Assembly (NCBI GenBank): GCA_052139675.1
Contig: JBKQWE010000013.1
Location: 27,782-91,781 of the forward strand
Length of the DNA stretch: 64,000 bases
Source: JBEKCB01 sp052139675
Lineage (GTDB): Bacteria > Planctomycetota > Brocadiia > CAIUPP01
Direction of reading: 5' to 3'
The notes under the pieces were generated by a model. That model was not told the DNA's origin. It did no database searches and worked only from the letters and a program-made list of their open reading frames with translations. The position numbers and the translations under genes were made by a program. Shown piece after piece: positions 44,054 through 52,376 of this stretch; the stretch's first letter is position 1, and every line of letters starts with the position of its first letter.

Positions 44054-45220
44054 TCACTCTTTGTAGTGCGGCTTCAGATCGCCGGCGTTGAACATCTGGC
44101 GCTTGAGCTTCAGGTAGAACTTGTAGTTCTCCAGCGTCACGTCGGCCGGGCAGCGGTGGTCCACGTGCGGGACGAAGCCGCCGTCCTCGACCAGCGGCTT
44201 GAGGCGGAGCAGTTCCTGCTCGATCCCTTTCGGCCCCTTCAGCAGCGCTATCTTGTCCACGCCGCCCTGGAGGAGCACCCTGCGGCCGTATTTCTCGCGG
44301 ATCGCCACCGGGTCGGTGCCGCCGGCCACCTCCAGCGGGAACATACAGTTGATCCCGCCGGCGAGGAACTGGTCGAGGATCGGCATCAGGTTGCCGTCGC
44401 AGTCGGTCCAGACCACGTCCACGCCGTGCTTCAGGAGCAGGTCGGTGATGCGCTTGTAGCGCGGGACGATCCACTTGTCGAACATCTTCGGGCTGATGAT
44501 CGGGCCGTTCTTGAAGCAGATGTCCTCCCAGCCGGCGCCGAAATCGGGCGTCACGTCCTTCAGCGTGCGTTCGATCACCGCGCAGCCGCAAACGCAGATC
44601 GTCTCGATGATCTCCTCGAACAGCGCCGGGTCGTCGTAGGCGAGCACGCCGATGTTCTCGAACCCCGCCCAGTTGCGCGGCCGGCCGATCAGGCTGCCGA
44701 TGTGGATGCACAGCGGGTAATCGCGCGTCTGGAACGCCTTCACGCGCTTCTCCCAGTCGGCGGGAAACCGCCCCGGCGTATCCGGATTGAGCCGAGCCTT
44801 GAAGAGCTTCCAGTCCTCGCGGTTCTTCAGCCCGTAGTCCATGAAATGCGGGATCGTCTTGATGTCTTTCTTCGATTCCTTCTTGACCGCCCGCTCCTCG
44901 TCGCGCCAGATGATGTAATCCTCGGTCTCCTCGATCGTCTCCCTCTCGAAGCCCGGGCAGAGACCGTCGGTGTTGACGCCCTCATCGCGCCAGTCCTCAA
45001 TCCCGAAATAGGCGTATGCCTGCGCCTCGGTCCGGACCGTGCGCGGCAGGCCCTGTTCGTGCCAGAGCGGGAGCGTCTCGTCCCAGTAGCCGAACTCCAT
45101 CATCGGCAGCCGGTCGGCCTTCTTATAATGCATCGTGCGGACCCAGCGCTCGCGGAGCGTCATCTTGCTCAGCCCGGCGGGGATCGGAGTCCACTTGCTC
45201 GCGGCGGAGGATTTGGCCAT
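44054..45220 (-). CDS. Uroporphyrinogen decarboxylase (URO-D)-family protein
   Basis: A 388-residue TIM-barrel protein of the URO-D/MtaA group. LRERWVRTMHYKKADRLPMM at the N-terminus, MEFGYWDETLPLW, VVWTDCDGNLMPILDQFLAG and VLLQGGVDKIALLKG match the large non-haem subgroup found in planctomycetes and Lentisphaerae. These are thought to include methyltransferases, but no substrate is known. No corrinoid protein or haem gene lies nearby. The protein starts MAKSSAASKWTPIPAGLSKM; an isolated transcription unit is likely. Confidence 0.85.
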   Translation of the reverse strand: MAKSSAASKWTPIPAGLSKMTLRERWVRTMHYKKADRLPMMEFGYWDETLPLWHEQGLPRTVRTEAQAYAYFGIEDWRDEGVNTDGLCPGFERETIEETEDYIIWRDEERAVKKESKKDIKTIPHFMDYGLKNREDWKLFKARLNPDTPGRFPADWEKRVKAFQTRDYPLCIHIGSLIGRPRNWAGFENIGVLAYDDPALFEEIIETICVCGCAVIERTLKDVTPDFGAGWEDICFKNGPIISPKMFDKWIVPRYKRITDLLLKHGVDVVWTDCDGNLMPILDQFLAGGINCMFPLEVAGGTDPVAIREKYGRRVLLQGGVDKIALLKGPKGIEQELLRLKPLVEDGGFVPHVDHRCPADVTLENYKFYLKLKRQMFNAGDLKPHYKE

Positions 45221-45322
45221 GGCATTGTCCTTTCATGGAAAAGCGCGAACAGCATGGCCACACATGTTACCGGAGGCCCCGAGGGAAATCAATGCCGTTG
45301 GCGGCATGGAGCCTGTTTGCTC

Positions 45323-45413
45323 TTCGTAATCGTAATCCTAATCGTGATCGTACTCGGTCTTCGTCTTGGCGGCACGGAAAACGCCGATTCCGAGCAGGAT
45401 TACGATTACGAGG
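45323..45413. repeat. CGTAATCGTAATC hairpin family, copy A
   Basis: The left arm starts TTCGTAATCGTAATCCTAAT and the right arm ends GGATTACGATTACGAG; they pair around a loop of about 50 bases. It begins 12 bases after the stop of the MOSC gene, reading in that gene's direction (minus). Orientation relative to the upstream gene matches copies B (59914-60005) and C (63396-63488). Confidence 0.75.
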
Positions 45414-45425
45414 TTCCGAAACCGA

Positions 45426-45989
45426 TCATTCGGCGCGCAGTTTTCTCACCGCGTCCCCGACCCGAATGAAGCCGGGCTTCACGACTCTTGCGTGGACGCC
45501 GCGCAGTTGCAGGGGCTTCCACCTGGGCCCGTTGACGAACGCCACCGCATCCGCGCCGAACCGCTCCGTGAACTTCTTGCAGCCGGTGTGAGGCGGGGCG
45601 GTCACTTCGATTACCGCCGAGCCGATCTCCAGCCGAGTTCCCGGCGGCACGTTCGCCGCGCTCAAGTCCAGGTCCACGAACAGTTGATCGCCGGCCAGCG
45701 GCCAGCGCTCCTTCGTCTGAGCCAGCAGCGCGATCACGCGCGCATTCATCAGCGCAAGCTGCCGGTCGAGGCTCGCCGGCGCGCCGTTCGCGCTGCCGCG
45801 CGGCCCCCAATTATCGCCCACGAGACCGCGCGCCAGGTCCAATTCGCCCTCATCGAGCACCTCCCGCTCATCCGTCTGCGGCCGCCGCACGATCAACTCC
45901 AGCACGCCCTGGTCTTTGGGCGACTGAAGGATCGCCTCCAACCCCGCCTCAAGCTCCGCCGTCGTCAAATGTCTTGCGTCGGTCATCAC
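45426..45989 (-). CDS. MOSC-domain protein
   Basis: A 187-residue single-domain MOSC protein (molybdenum cofactor sulfurase C-terminal fold). The conserved cysteine lies in HTGCKKFTERFG, preceded by VTAPPHTG, and LMNARVIALLAQ and LDLSAANVPPGTRLEIGSA complete the beta-rich core. Such proteins bind molybdenum cofactor or carry out metal-sulfur chemistry such as N-hydroxylated base reduction, but the substrate here is unknown. It stands alone between the DUF5615 gene and the URO-D gene. Confidence 0.85.
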   Translation of the reverse strand: MMTDARHLTTAELEAGLEAILQSPKDQGVLELIVRRPQTDEREVLDEGELDLARGLVGDNWGPRGSANGAPASLDRQLALMNARVIALLAQTKERWPLAGDQLFVDLDLSAANVPPGTRLEIGSAVIEVTAPPHTGCKKFTERFGADAVAFVNGPRWKPLQLRGVHARVVKPGFIRVGDAVRKLRAE

Positions 45990-46126
45990 GATCTCCGTGT
46001 CAAACGGAATTTCCGCTGCCCGGAGTTCCGTGGACGACAGACATAAACTAATTTCCGAAGACCCAAGTCAAAACTAAGTGTGGCGCCTCGGGAATTCATG
46101 AATAACACTTGCCTCACGTGACATTT

Positions 46127-46474
46127 TCAGAGAAACTTGACCCGCCCGCGAGCAGGATTGGTTTCCGCTTGAGCCGCCGTGGCTGCGAAGGCGCGCAGGA
46201 TATCGCCCACGCGGTGATACTTGCCGGGGACCCAGAAGATCAAACCGGAGAATTCCATCCCATCGCGCTGGCGTCGCGCGGCGATCTTGAGCATGTCCTG
46301 ATCGTTGCTCACCAGCAGGCGGCCCGTCTCGGCGGCTGAGTTGAAGTGGACCACATCCGAAGTGCCCACGGGATGGACGTCAATCGCGCGCACCACGTCC
46401 CATCCGAGTCTTCGGAGGCCGCGAACAACGGCGCCATCAACGCCCTCGTCCGTATAAAGCGGAGGGTAGGCCAT
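46127..46474 (-). CDS. DUF5615 PIN-like protein, putative toxin
   Basis: A 115-residue PIN-like RNase-fold protein. The acidic residues sit in YTDEGVDGAVVRGLRRLG at the N-terminus and in LLVSNDQDMLKIA in the middle, as in DUF5615/Mut7-C-like proteins. It follows the DUF433 gene by six bases. DUF433-DUF5615 pairs are predicted toxin-antitoxin modules with the DUF433 protein as antitoxin. Activity has not been shown for most members, so toxin is a family inference. Confidence 0.82.
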   Translation of the reverse strand: MAYPPLYTDEGVDGAVVRGLRRLGWDVVRAIDVHPVGTSDVVHFNSAAETGRLLVSNDQDMLKIAARRQRDGMEFSGLIFWVPGKYHRVGDILRAFAATAAQAETNPARGRVKFL

Positions 46475-46480
46475 AGAAAC

Positions 46481-46768
46481 TCAGCGCACCAGGCCGGGAT
46501 GTTTCGCCTTGAAGCGCTCGGCAAAACGCCGGGCCTGATTGAATTCCTGTTCGATCTCGTCCTCATGGTCGTAGTAGTAGGCCAAGGCCGAATGGACTTG
46601 GGCAAGGCTGAGGTGATCATAAGAATCGAGAATCTCGGCGGGCGACAATCCGCGTTTGTGAAGGGCCACAACGTCCATGACCCTGATGCGCGTGCCCTCG
46701 ACATGCGGAAAGCCCCCGCAAATCCGTGCCTTCCGCACGATATGAGCGTAAGTGGTCAGTGTACTCAT
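46481..46768 (-). CDS. DUF433 helix-turn-helix protein, putative antitoxin
   Basis: A 95-residue DUF433 protein starting MSTLTTYAHIVRKARICGG. The core GTRIRVMDVVALHKRGLSPA, then ILDSYDHLSLAQVHSALAYY, is the family's helix-turn-helix. The start at 46768 gives the usual family N-terminus; an ATG at 46828 would add a non-conserved leader and overlap the next gene. As first gene it probably regulates the pair. Confidence 0.85.
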   Translation of the reverse strand: MSTLTTYAHIVRKARICGGFPHVEGTRIRVMDVVALHKRGLSPAEILDSYDHLSLAQVHSALAYYYDHEDEIEQEFNQARRFAERFKAKHPGLVR

Positions 46769-46824
46769 CCGCTTTCTCCTGAATAACAACGCATGATGAT
46801 GATACGTCGGCCGCATCGTGGCTG

Positions 46825-47124
46825 TCAAGACCTATACCACTTGTGATAATGAGAAAAAGCCTCAAATGGATCATGATCTGTGTCAGCAAGCGTTAGCTCG
46901 TTAAGGATGCTCATTGGAACACATCCATACCGCAAAGACTTGGAACGTATGGCAACCTCGTTCCTATCGCCACAGTTCGGGTTAAATAACATCGTGGGCA
47001 GAATATCTTCCAAGGCGCATGGGGCACTCAATATCCATTCCCGTGCTTCCAGTGGCAGTCTGTCAAAGGGTGTAGGCGTCAGATATTTTGCGAGAATCCG
47101 GTTTCGGGCGGACAACTGATACAC
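46825..47124 (-). CDS. Hypothetical protein, 99 residues
   Basis: The reading frame MYQLSARNRILAKYLTPTPF to HDPFEAFSHYHKWYRS has balanced amino acid use and lacks the Arg/Gly bias of shadow frames. I recognise no domain. It has no ribosome site I can point to. It overlaps the longer possible reading of the DUF433 gene by four bases, so it could be a third gene of that unit. It may also be spurious. Confidence 0.4.
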   Translation of the reverse strand: MYQLSARNRILAKYLTPTPFDRLPLEAREWILSAPCALEDILPTMLFNPNCGDRNEVAIRSKSLRYGCVPMSILNELTLADTDHDPFEAFSHYHKWYRS

Positions 47125-47200
47125 TTGGGTATTCTCTGCAAGCGTGTGTGCTGCAATTCGCAGTCTACCGTCGGCTGTTGGACGCTGCCAACGCGCGCCA

Positions 47201-48667
47201 TTATGTCTTAGTCGTCACCGAGGTGAACTCCACCGCCAGCCCCGTCAGGTCGTCCTTCTGCGGTGTGTTGCCGCGGTAGGCGGTTACGCGGCTCAGGATG
47301 CCGGCCAGCATCTGGGTCAGCGGCCTGGCGCGCAGGTCCACCAGGTCGGCGAGGAGGCGGTCTCGGCCGTATGCCTCGCCGGCGGGATTCTTGGTCTGGA
47401 CCAGGCCGTTCGTCAGCATGATGAGGCGGTCGCCCGGCTCCACGCTCAGAGTGCGGCCCTCCCAGGTCGAAGGCGACTGGACGCCGATCGGGAATCCGGT
47501 CGCCTTCAGGTCCTCCGTCGGGCCGGCCGAATGGACCAGGAAGACCGGCTCGTGCCCGGCGCTGGCGTAGGCGGCGGTCGGACTGCCGGGCTTGAAATGG
47601 AGCAGCGCCATCGTCGCGAAGTCCTCCGGCAGCGTCACGCGGCAGAACGCGGCGTTGAGCACGGCGAGGAGTTTCGGCGGGTCGCTCTCGTGCTCGGCGC
47701 CGTTCAGGAGCAGCGTCTTGAGCATCGCCGCGCCCATCGCGGCGGGCACGCCGTGACCGCTCACGTCGGCGACGCACAGGACTACGCCGCCGTCGCCGGA
47801 GGGCAGCACGTCGTAGTAGTCGCCGGCGACCTCGGCGGCAGGCTGGTTGATGCACGCAAACCGCGCCCCGGCGATCTCTTTCAGGTTCGGGCGCAGACAA
47901 TCCTGGATCGCGCAGGCGCGCTCCATCTGGCTGCGGCGATCCGCCTCGGTGCGCTCGAGGATCGCGGCCATCGCGTTGAACTCGTCCGCGAGCAGGCCGA
48001 GTTCCCGGCTGTGGCCGGGCGGCATCCGCGCGCGCAGGTCGCCGCGGCCGAACTGCTGAACCGTGTCCACCATCCGGCCGAGCGGCCGCACGAGCCAGAG
48101 CTGGAGCATGACGTTGAGCGCGGCGGCGATCCCGAGGCCGGTAAGCGTGTTGGCCGCGGCGCGGCGCAGGATCAGGAGGCGGATCGCCTGCTCGGTCTGC
48201 GAGAAGGGTTCGAGGATGTAGGCGGCCACGTCGCCGCGCACGGCGCCGCCGACAATGACCGGCTCGCCGTCCACCACGCCGCGATGGTCTGGCGCGGCTG
48301 CGGCGGCCGCCGCGTCGTCGAGCGCCTCGGGGCCGGAAAGGTCATCGCGGTGCGCTTCGAGCTTCCTCTTGCCCACCCGCACGAGAATGCGGTGCGGGCT
48401 GTCGGCGGCGCGCACCGGCTGCATCGAGACGTTGGTGTCGTCGAGGAAATCCTGCACGGCCGGCAAACCGCGGCGGCTCAGGCGCGTGACCGACGTCAGC
48501 AGCAGCGTGGCGTTCTCCTGCAGGTCGGTGATTTCCCGGTTCATCAGGTTGCGGCGCGCGAGGTAGACGTCGAGCGAGACGAGGAGTCCCAGGAACCCGG
48601 CCAGCGTCAGGTTGACGCCCAGGACCAGCCGCCGCACGAGTCTGCCGCGATCGCCGCTCGAAAACAT
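47201..48667 (-). CDS. Membrane-anchored SpoIIE-type (PP2C) serine phosphatase with HAMP
   Basis: A 488-residue signalling phosphatase. Two membrane helices (LVLGVNLTLAGFLGLLVSLD near residue 12 and one near 178-200) flank a periplasmic sensor of about 140 residues, followed by HAMP (LGRMVDTVQQFGRGDLRARM). The C-terminal SpoIIE domain has AAEVAGDYYDVLPSGDGGVV, VADVSGHGVPAAMGAAMLK and the ending TPQKDDLTGLAVEF. Partner-switching with an anti-sigma antagonist is the usual role. No anti-sigma or STAS gene is adjacent. Confidence 0.9.
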   Translation of the reverse strand: MFSSGDRGRLVRRLVLGVNLTLAGFLGLLVSLDVYLARRNLMNREITDLQENATLLLTSVTRLSRRGLPAVQDFLDDTNVSMQPVRAADSPHRILVRVGKRKLEAHRDDLSGPEALDDAAAAAAAPDHRGVVDGEPVIVGGAVRGDVAAYILEPFSQTEQAIRLLILRRAAANTLTGLGIAAALNVMLQLWLVRPLGRMVDTVQQFGRGDLRARMPPGHSRELGLLADEFNAMAAILERTEADRRSQMERACAIQDCLRPNLKEIAGARFACINQPAAEVAGDYYDVLPSGDGGVVLCVADVSGHGVPAAMGAAMLKTLLLNGAEHESDPPKLLAVLNAAFCRVTLPEDFATMALLHFKPGSPTAAYASAGHEPVFLVHSAGPTEDLKATGFPIGVQSPSTWEGRTLSVEPGDRLIMLTNGLVQTKNPAGEAYGRDRLLADLVDLRARPLTQMLAGILSRVTAYRGNTPQKDDLTGLAVEFTSVTTKT

Positions 48668-49191
48668 GCGCTCTCCTGAACCGGCGGCCGACGCCTTCGG
48701 TTTTTGGCGACGCCTTGTTGCGCGGCATCGCGGACCTGCCGGTATTGTACATTTCCCGGAGGAATTGTGAAATGATGGATCGTCGCGCAAGAAAAAGAAA
48801 GGCTCACGCGAAGCCGCAAAGACGCCAAGGGCGGCTGTTTGACCGCGAAAGTGCAAAAGCGCGAAAGCAGCCGTGCGGCAGGCCATCCCGACTTAGGCAA
48901 ACGCGCCGGCCCGGCAAAATAAAGATTGACTTCAGCCGGGGATCAGCGTATGGTGCAATTGACTCAGGGCGCAACGCAGGAGCGGTGAAGCGCAGATTTG
49001 CGCAGAACCGGCGTCGAGACAGTCGCAGATGCCCGCGCACTTGGGCGTGTCCTGCCTCTCTTTCCCACCGGCAACGATTTGCCTTTCAGGTTCTCCGGGC
49101 CGCCAGGCTCGCTGTGCCGGATGTCGGCGGACAGTCGAACACAGCAGTTCGTCGAATGTTAGGCCGACGCCCAGGATAAGGAGGCAGCACG
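48668..49191. other. Intergenic region upstream of small-gene cluster
   Basis: A candidate plus-strand promoter, TTGACT (48926-48931), 17 bases, TATGGT (48949-48954), lies about 240 bases before the small CxxC gene. Around 48790-48860 a degenerate run related to family 1 arms (CGCGAAGCCGCAAAGACGCC) is visible. I see no other gene. Confidence 0.5.
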
Positions 49192-49374
49192 ATGGCCATG
49201 CAGTACGTGAAGCACAACCCGCTTTTCATGAGCGCGCCGCGGAACATGACCGCTCTTCAGCGCATGCAGCGGAACAAGGCCTATCAATATAACCCGCTGA
49301 TATGCTCCAAGTGCCGCAAGGAGAAGGCGATCATCAGAAACTTGTGCCGGGGATGCCTTCTGCTGTTCGGCTAA
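49192..49374 (+). CDS. Small CxxC zinc-ribbon-like protein
   Basis: A 60-residue basic protein: MAMQYVKHNPLFMSAPRNMT, then CSKCRKEKAIIRNLCRGC near the C-terminus. Two C-x2-C pairs 12 residues apart can bind one zinc. A strong GGAGG-like site (aaggaggc) precedes the ATG. It is the first of three small plus-strand genes with the ClpS-like gene. I do not recognise the family. Confidence 0.65.
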   Translation: MAMQYVKHNPLFMSAPRNMTALQRMQRNKAYQYNPLICSKCRKEKAIIRNLCRGCLLLFG

Positions 49375-49445
49375 GTCGCTCCTTGATGTTGGCGGCGGTT
49401 TGGGTGAGACGCGACAGGGTGCATAGTCGGAAAGGAGGCGGACCG

Positions 49446-49733
49446 ATGGCGGAGAATGATGCACGAGCCGGTGCTCAAATGAACGACCAGGTCCGCCGCA
49501 TGCCGCTCTACCGGGTGCTGCTCCATGACGACGGTCTTCACCTCGCCCGCTATGTGGCGCAGGTCCTTCAGGAGGTCTTCTACTTCAGCCGGCGCGCCGC
49601 CGAGGAGATCACGTCGGAGGCCATCTGCAGCGGCATGGCGCTCTGCGCCATCGAGACGCTGGAGCAGGCGAACGGTCACGCCGAGAAACTGACCTCGGCA
49701 AAGCTCACCGCGACGATCGAGCCGGAAGCTTGA
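49446..49733 (+). CDS. Divergent ClpS-like adaptor protein
   Basis: A 95-residue protein with the ClpS fold: YRVLLHDDGLHLARYVAQVL, EVFYFSRRAAEEITSEAICS, GMALCAIETLEQANGHAEKL. In true ClpS the sequence is LHNDDYT and an HHQG-type histidine follows. Here the Asn and second Asp that hold the N-degron amino group are changed (HDDG) and the His is Cys/Ser (AICSG). It therefore may bind ClpA/ClpC but not classic N-end substrates. The start at 49446 has AAAGGAGG eight bases upstream. clpP and clpX lie elsewhere in the window. Confidence 0.75.
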   Translation: MAENDARAGAQMNDQVRRMPLYRVLLHDDGLHLARYVAQVLQEVFYFSRRAAEEITSEAICSGMALCAIETLEQANGHAEKLTSAKLTATIEPEA

Positions 49734-49770
49734 GCGGTTAGATATCCGCGGCACGCTGGGAGGGATCGGA

Positions 49771-50079
49771 ATGAAAACGCAGATGACGCTGGAGCCGAAA
49801 CCCCGAATCGCACACGTCGTGCAGATCGGCGTCCTGCAACGACGGCTCGCACTGACCAAGGTCCCGACCGGACGCAAGGCGATTCAAACAAAAATCGCCT
49901 ACATGGTCGGCGCGCTGGGCGGCTGGGTGCAGGACGGGCAGATATCGTCGCAACAGGTCAGGGACGGATTCGCAGCCGAGGGCGTGGACGTCGGAGCGTT
50001 GGACGCCCGGTTCGCGCGGATGTTGAGAGATAAGAACGAGAGAAAGGCGGCGGCTGCCGCTCGCAGCCATTCCACCTAA
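49771..50079 (+). CDS. Hypothetical protein, 102 residues
   Basis: MKTQMTLEPKPRIAHVVQIG followed by a predicted helical, charged protein ending in a basic tail. It follows the ClpS-like gene by 37 bases with a GGGAGGGA-type site and is probably in the same transcript. I recognise no family. The residues QDGQISSQQVRDGFAAEGVD resemble a short helix-turn-helix-like region but this is weak. Confidence 0.55.
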   Translation: MKTQMTLEPKPRIAHVVQIGVLQRRLALTKVPTGRKAIQTKIAYMVGALGGWVQDGQISSQQVRDGFAAEGVDVGALDARFARMLRDKNERKAAAAARSHST

Positions 50080-50144
50080 CTGCACTCCACGCGGGATCGC
50101 GTCTCCTGACTCGGCGCTTCCAGCAAGAGTCAGGAACTTCCCGA

Positions 50145-52205
50145 TCAATAAATGACTACGGGCGCAGTTAGGTAGATTATTCCCTGGGCCCACTGCTCGC
50201 GGGACTTGTCAAGCAGGAACACGGAATCCCATTTCAGCGGGAAATGGATTGCACCGTCGGCGACGCCGCCCCAATGATCTGTGGCGGGACTTAGGTCGAA
50301 TTCCACGAAGCGCCAACCGGTCCAGTTGATGTCATCTCCGACGGGTTGCCAGCACTGCCCATTGGAATCGGTCACGCGCAGGCGCGGGCTGGCCTGTCCG
50401 CCGTTGCCGTAAATCCAAATACCAAATGCCTTCGGCTCGCCGGCGATCGCCCGTAATTCCGCGCGTTCCGGGGCGAGCCGCAGGAATTTCCAGCCGATGT
50501 CCATCCGATAGGTGACCTTGAGCACCGGAGATCCCGAGCCGGGCAGCGGTTCCGGCGCGGGCGCGACAGCCACGGAAAGTTCGGAGCCGACCTTGGCGTC
50601 GCCGTCAGCGACAATCCGGCAGTCGGCGAGGAGTTCATCCGGAGCGGCGATGTAGCGGCGCACCGGAAGGTCGAGAATCCTGCCCCCGTCCGCGCTCTCG
50701 ATGCGCAGACCGAAGCGATAGGCGCGCGACGGTTTCGAGACGATGGGAAAACGGAGAATCGCTTCCGCTTGTCCGGCCGCAAACTCCAACGGTTGCTCCG
50801 CGGCGGCCGGTTCCAGCCCGTCGGTCTCGACGAGCCGGGCGCGGCCTTTGAAGGCGGTGTTAGCGAGGTTCTCGACGCGGACGACCAGCGTTGTCCCCAG
50901 GACCGGCTCCAGGTCGACCCGCATGAGGTGAATCGCCGGGGCGTCGGCGAGCGCGGGGTTCGGTCCGTCAAAGAGGAGATACAGCGGCCTATCGGTGACG
51001 GCGAGCGTGAAGCTGTCGCTTGGCACGGAGACGGTCCAGCGCTCATCGCGGCCGCGCGAGATGATCCTGAACGAGCCAGGGCTGGAGGGCAACGTCACCT
51101 CGTGCGGTTGGCGCGACGTGGTCCAGAGGGCTAGCCGCAATCGGCCGCCTTGTTCGAAGAGCATGGCGAAATCGTCTGGACGGCCGGTATTCAGTTGCTT
51201 TGCAAAACGGCAGCCGCCCAGGACAACGGTCAGCGTTTTCGCGGCGCGCCAGGCGGGCTTCGGATCGTAAACCGGCTCGCGGTCCGGATCATAGGGCTCG
51301 GCGACCGTGCCGTAGTGGTCTTCGTCGTTATTTGGGTCCGCGCCGTCGTCGTGCCAGTCGTACCAGATCGAGAGCGGGATTCGGTTGGCCAGGTTGGTCA
51401 GCCATTCGCGCGCGAGCATTTTGTCCTGCTCGAAGCCTTTCCACGTGGAGGAATAGCCCCACTCGCTGGAGAGGATCGGGATCGTCCTGTCCTTGGGCGC
51501 GTACCGGGCGATCAAGCGCTGCAGCTTCGCGTAGTCGTTGGCGACGCTTTCGGGATCGGACCGGCGGTACGGATGCACCGACACGGCGTCCCACCATTCG
51601 AGCAGACCGGCCTTGAAACACTCCTCGAGAAAACGGAAATCCATACCCGAGGCAGCCGGCCCGATAATCGCCTCGCCAGGCGCGGCTGCGCGGATGGCCT
51701 TGGCGGCCGCGAGCGCGAGGGCGGCGTACTGCCGGACATCGGCCGCGGGTTTCCAGAAGACATCAATGTTCGGCTCGTTCCAGATTTCCCAGAGAATGCT
51801 GCGGCCCTTGAAATGCGCCGCGGCGGCCGCGGCCCATCGCGCGAAGGCTTGCCGGCCCGCGTCGGTCGCGACGGCGTTCTCCGGTTCGTACAGCGCGTTG
51901 CCGTAATCGAGGATGAACAGCGCTCGCAGGCCGTGAGAGTCGAGCGCCTGCATCAGCCGGTCGTATGCCGCGAAATCGTATCGCCCGCGTTCGCGCTCGG
52001 TCGCCGCCCAGGCGAAATCCATCCGCACCCAGCGGAACCCGGTCGAGGCGAGCATATCCATTTCGCCCGGCTGCGCGTCGGTGAAATGGATGTTCACGCC
52101 CACGCCGTCGGGGACTGTCGGACCCGGCAACGACGGATGCGACGGTTCGGCGGCGGCCAGCGTGGCGGTGAGAACCAACAGGGCGAGAATCTTCATGCGC
52201 GACAT
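50145..52205 (-). CDS. Secreted glycoside hydrolase, clan GH-A (GH39/GH5-like)
   Basis: A 686-residue exported enzyme with a signal peptide ending in TATLAAAEP. The N-terminal TIM barrel has RWVRMDFAWAATERERG, the acid/base motif WEIWNEPNIDVFW with the NEP signature, and ILSSEWGYSS carrying the likely nucleophile Glu. Residues of about 340-680 are beta-rich and probably carbohydrate-binding modules. The substrate is a plant or algal polysaccharide by inference. The start at 52205 follows GGGAGCC. It is divergent from the gene at 52377. Confidence 0.85.
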   Translation of the reverse strand: MSRMKILALLVLTATLAAAEPSHPSLPGPTVPDGVGVNIHFTDAQPGEMDMLASTGFRWVRMDFAWAATERERGRYDFAAYDRLMQALDSHGLRALFILDYGNALYEPENAVATDAGRQAFARWAAAAAAHFKGRSILWEIWNEPNIDVFWKPAADVRQYAALALAAAKAIRAAAPGEAIIGPAASGMDFRFLEECFKAGLLEWWDAVSVHPYRRSDPESVANDYAKLQRLIARYAPKDRTIPILSSEWGYSSTWKGFEQDKMLAREWLTNLANRIPLSIWYDWHDDGADPNNDEDHYGTVAEPYDPDREPVYDPKPAWRAAKTLTVVLGGCRFAKQLNTGRPDDFAMLFEQGGRLRLALWTTSRQPHEVTLPSSPGSFRIISRGRDERWTVSVPSDSFTLAVTDRPLYLLFDGPNPALADAPAIHLMRVDLEPVLGTTLVVRVENLANTAFKGRARLVETDGLEPAAAEQPLEFAAGQAEAILRFPIVSKPSRAYRFGLRIESADGGRILDLPVRRYIAAPDELLADCRIVADGDAKVGSELSVAVAPAPEPLPGSGSPVLKVTYRMDIGWKFLRLAPERAELRAIAGEPKAFGIWIYGNGGQASPRLRVTDSNGQCWQPVGDDINWTGWRFVEFDLSPATDHWGGVADGAIHFPLKWDSVFLLDKSREQWAQGIIYLTAPVVIY

Positions 52206-52240
52206 GATCGGCTCCCAAAGAGTCTATCCAATATCATGAG

Positions 52241-52324
52241 ATTATAGGAGCGAGTTGCGGCTGTCAAGTTTTTGGCAGACCGCCGAAGAACTGCTTGACG
52301 CGGGCGACTTCAGCCGTGAGAATA
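52241..52324. promoter_or_regulatory. Divergent promoters between GH and secreted-protein genes
   Basis: Minus strand: TTGACA (52267-52262), a 15-base spacer and TATAAT (52246-52241), good boxes but a short spacer. Plus strand: TTGACG (52295-52300), 18 bases, AGAATA (52319-52324), the same elements and spacing as before the NRPS-like operon. Confidence 0.5.
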
Positions 52325-52376
52325 TGACACTTGATGTCTGACCGTCGTCAGGCGAGACGATGACAGGAGGTCTCAA

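Noticed and set aside
46880..47119. 79-codon plus-strand frame opposite the 99-residue hypothetical gene
   Set aside because: Its composition is Arg/Ser-rich and it has no ribosome site; the minus-strand reading looks more protein-like.
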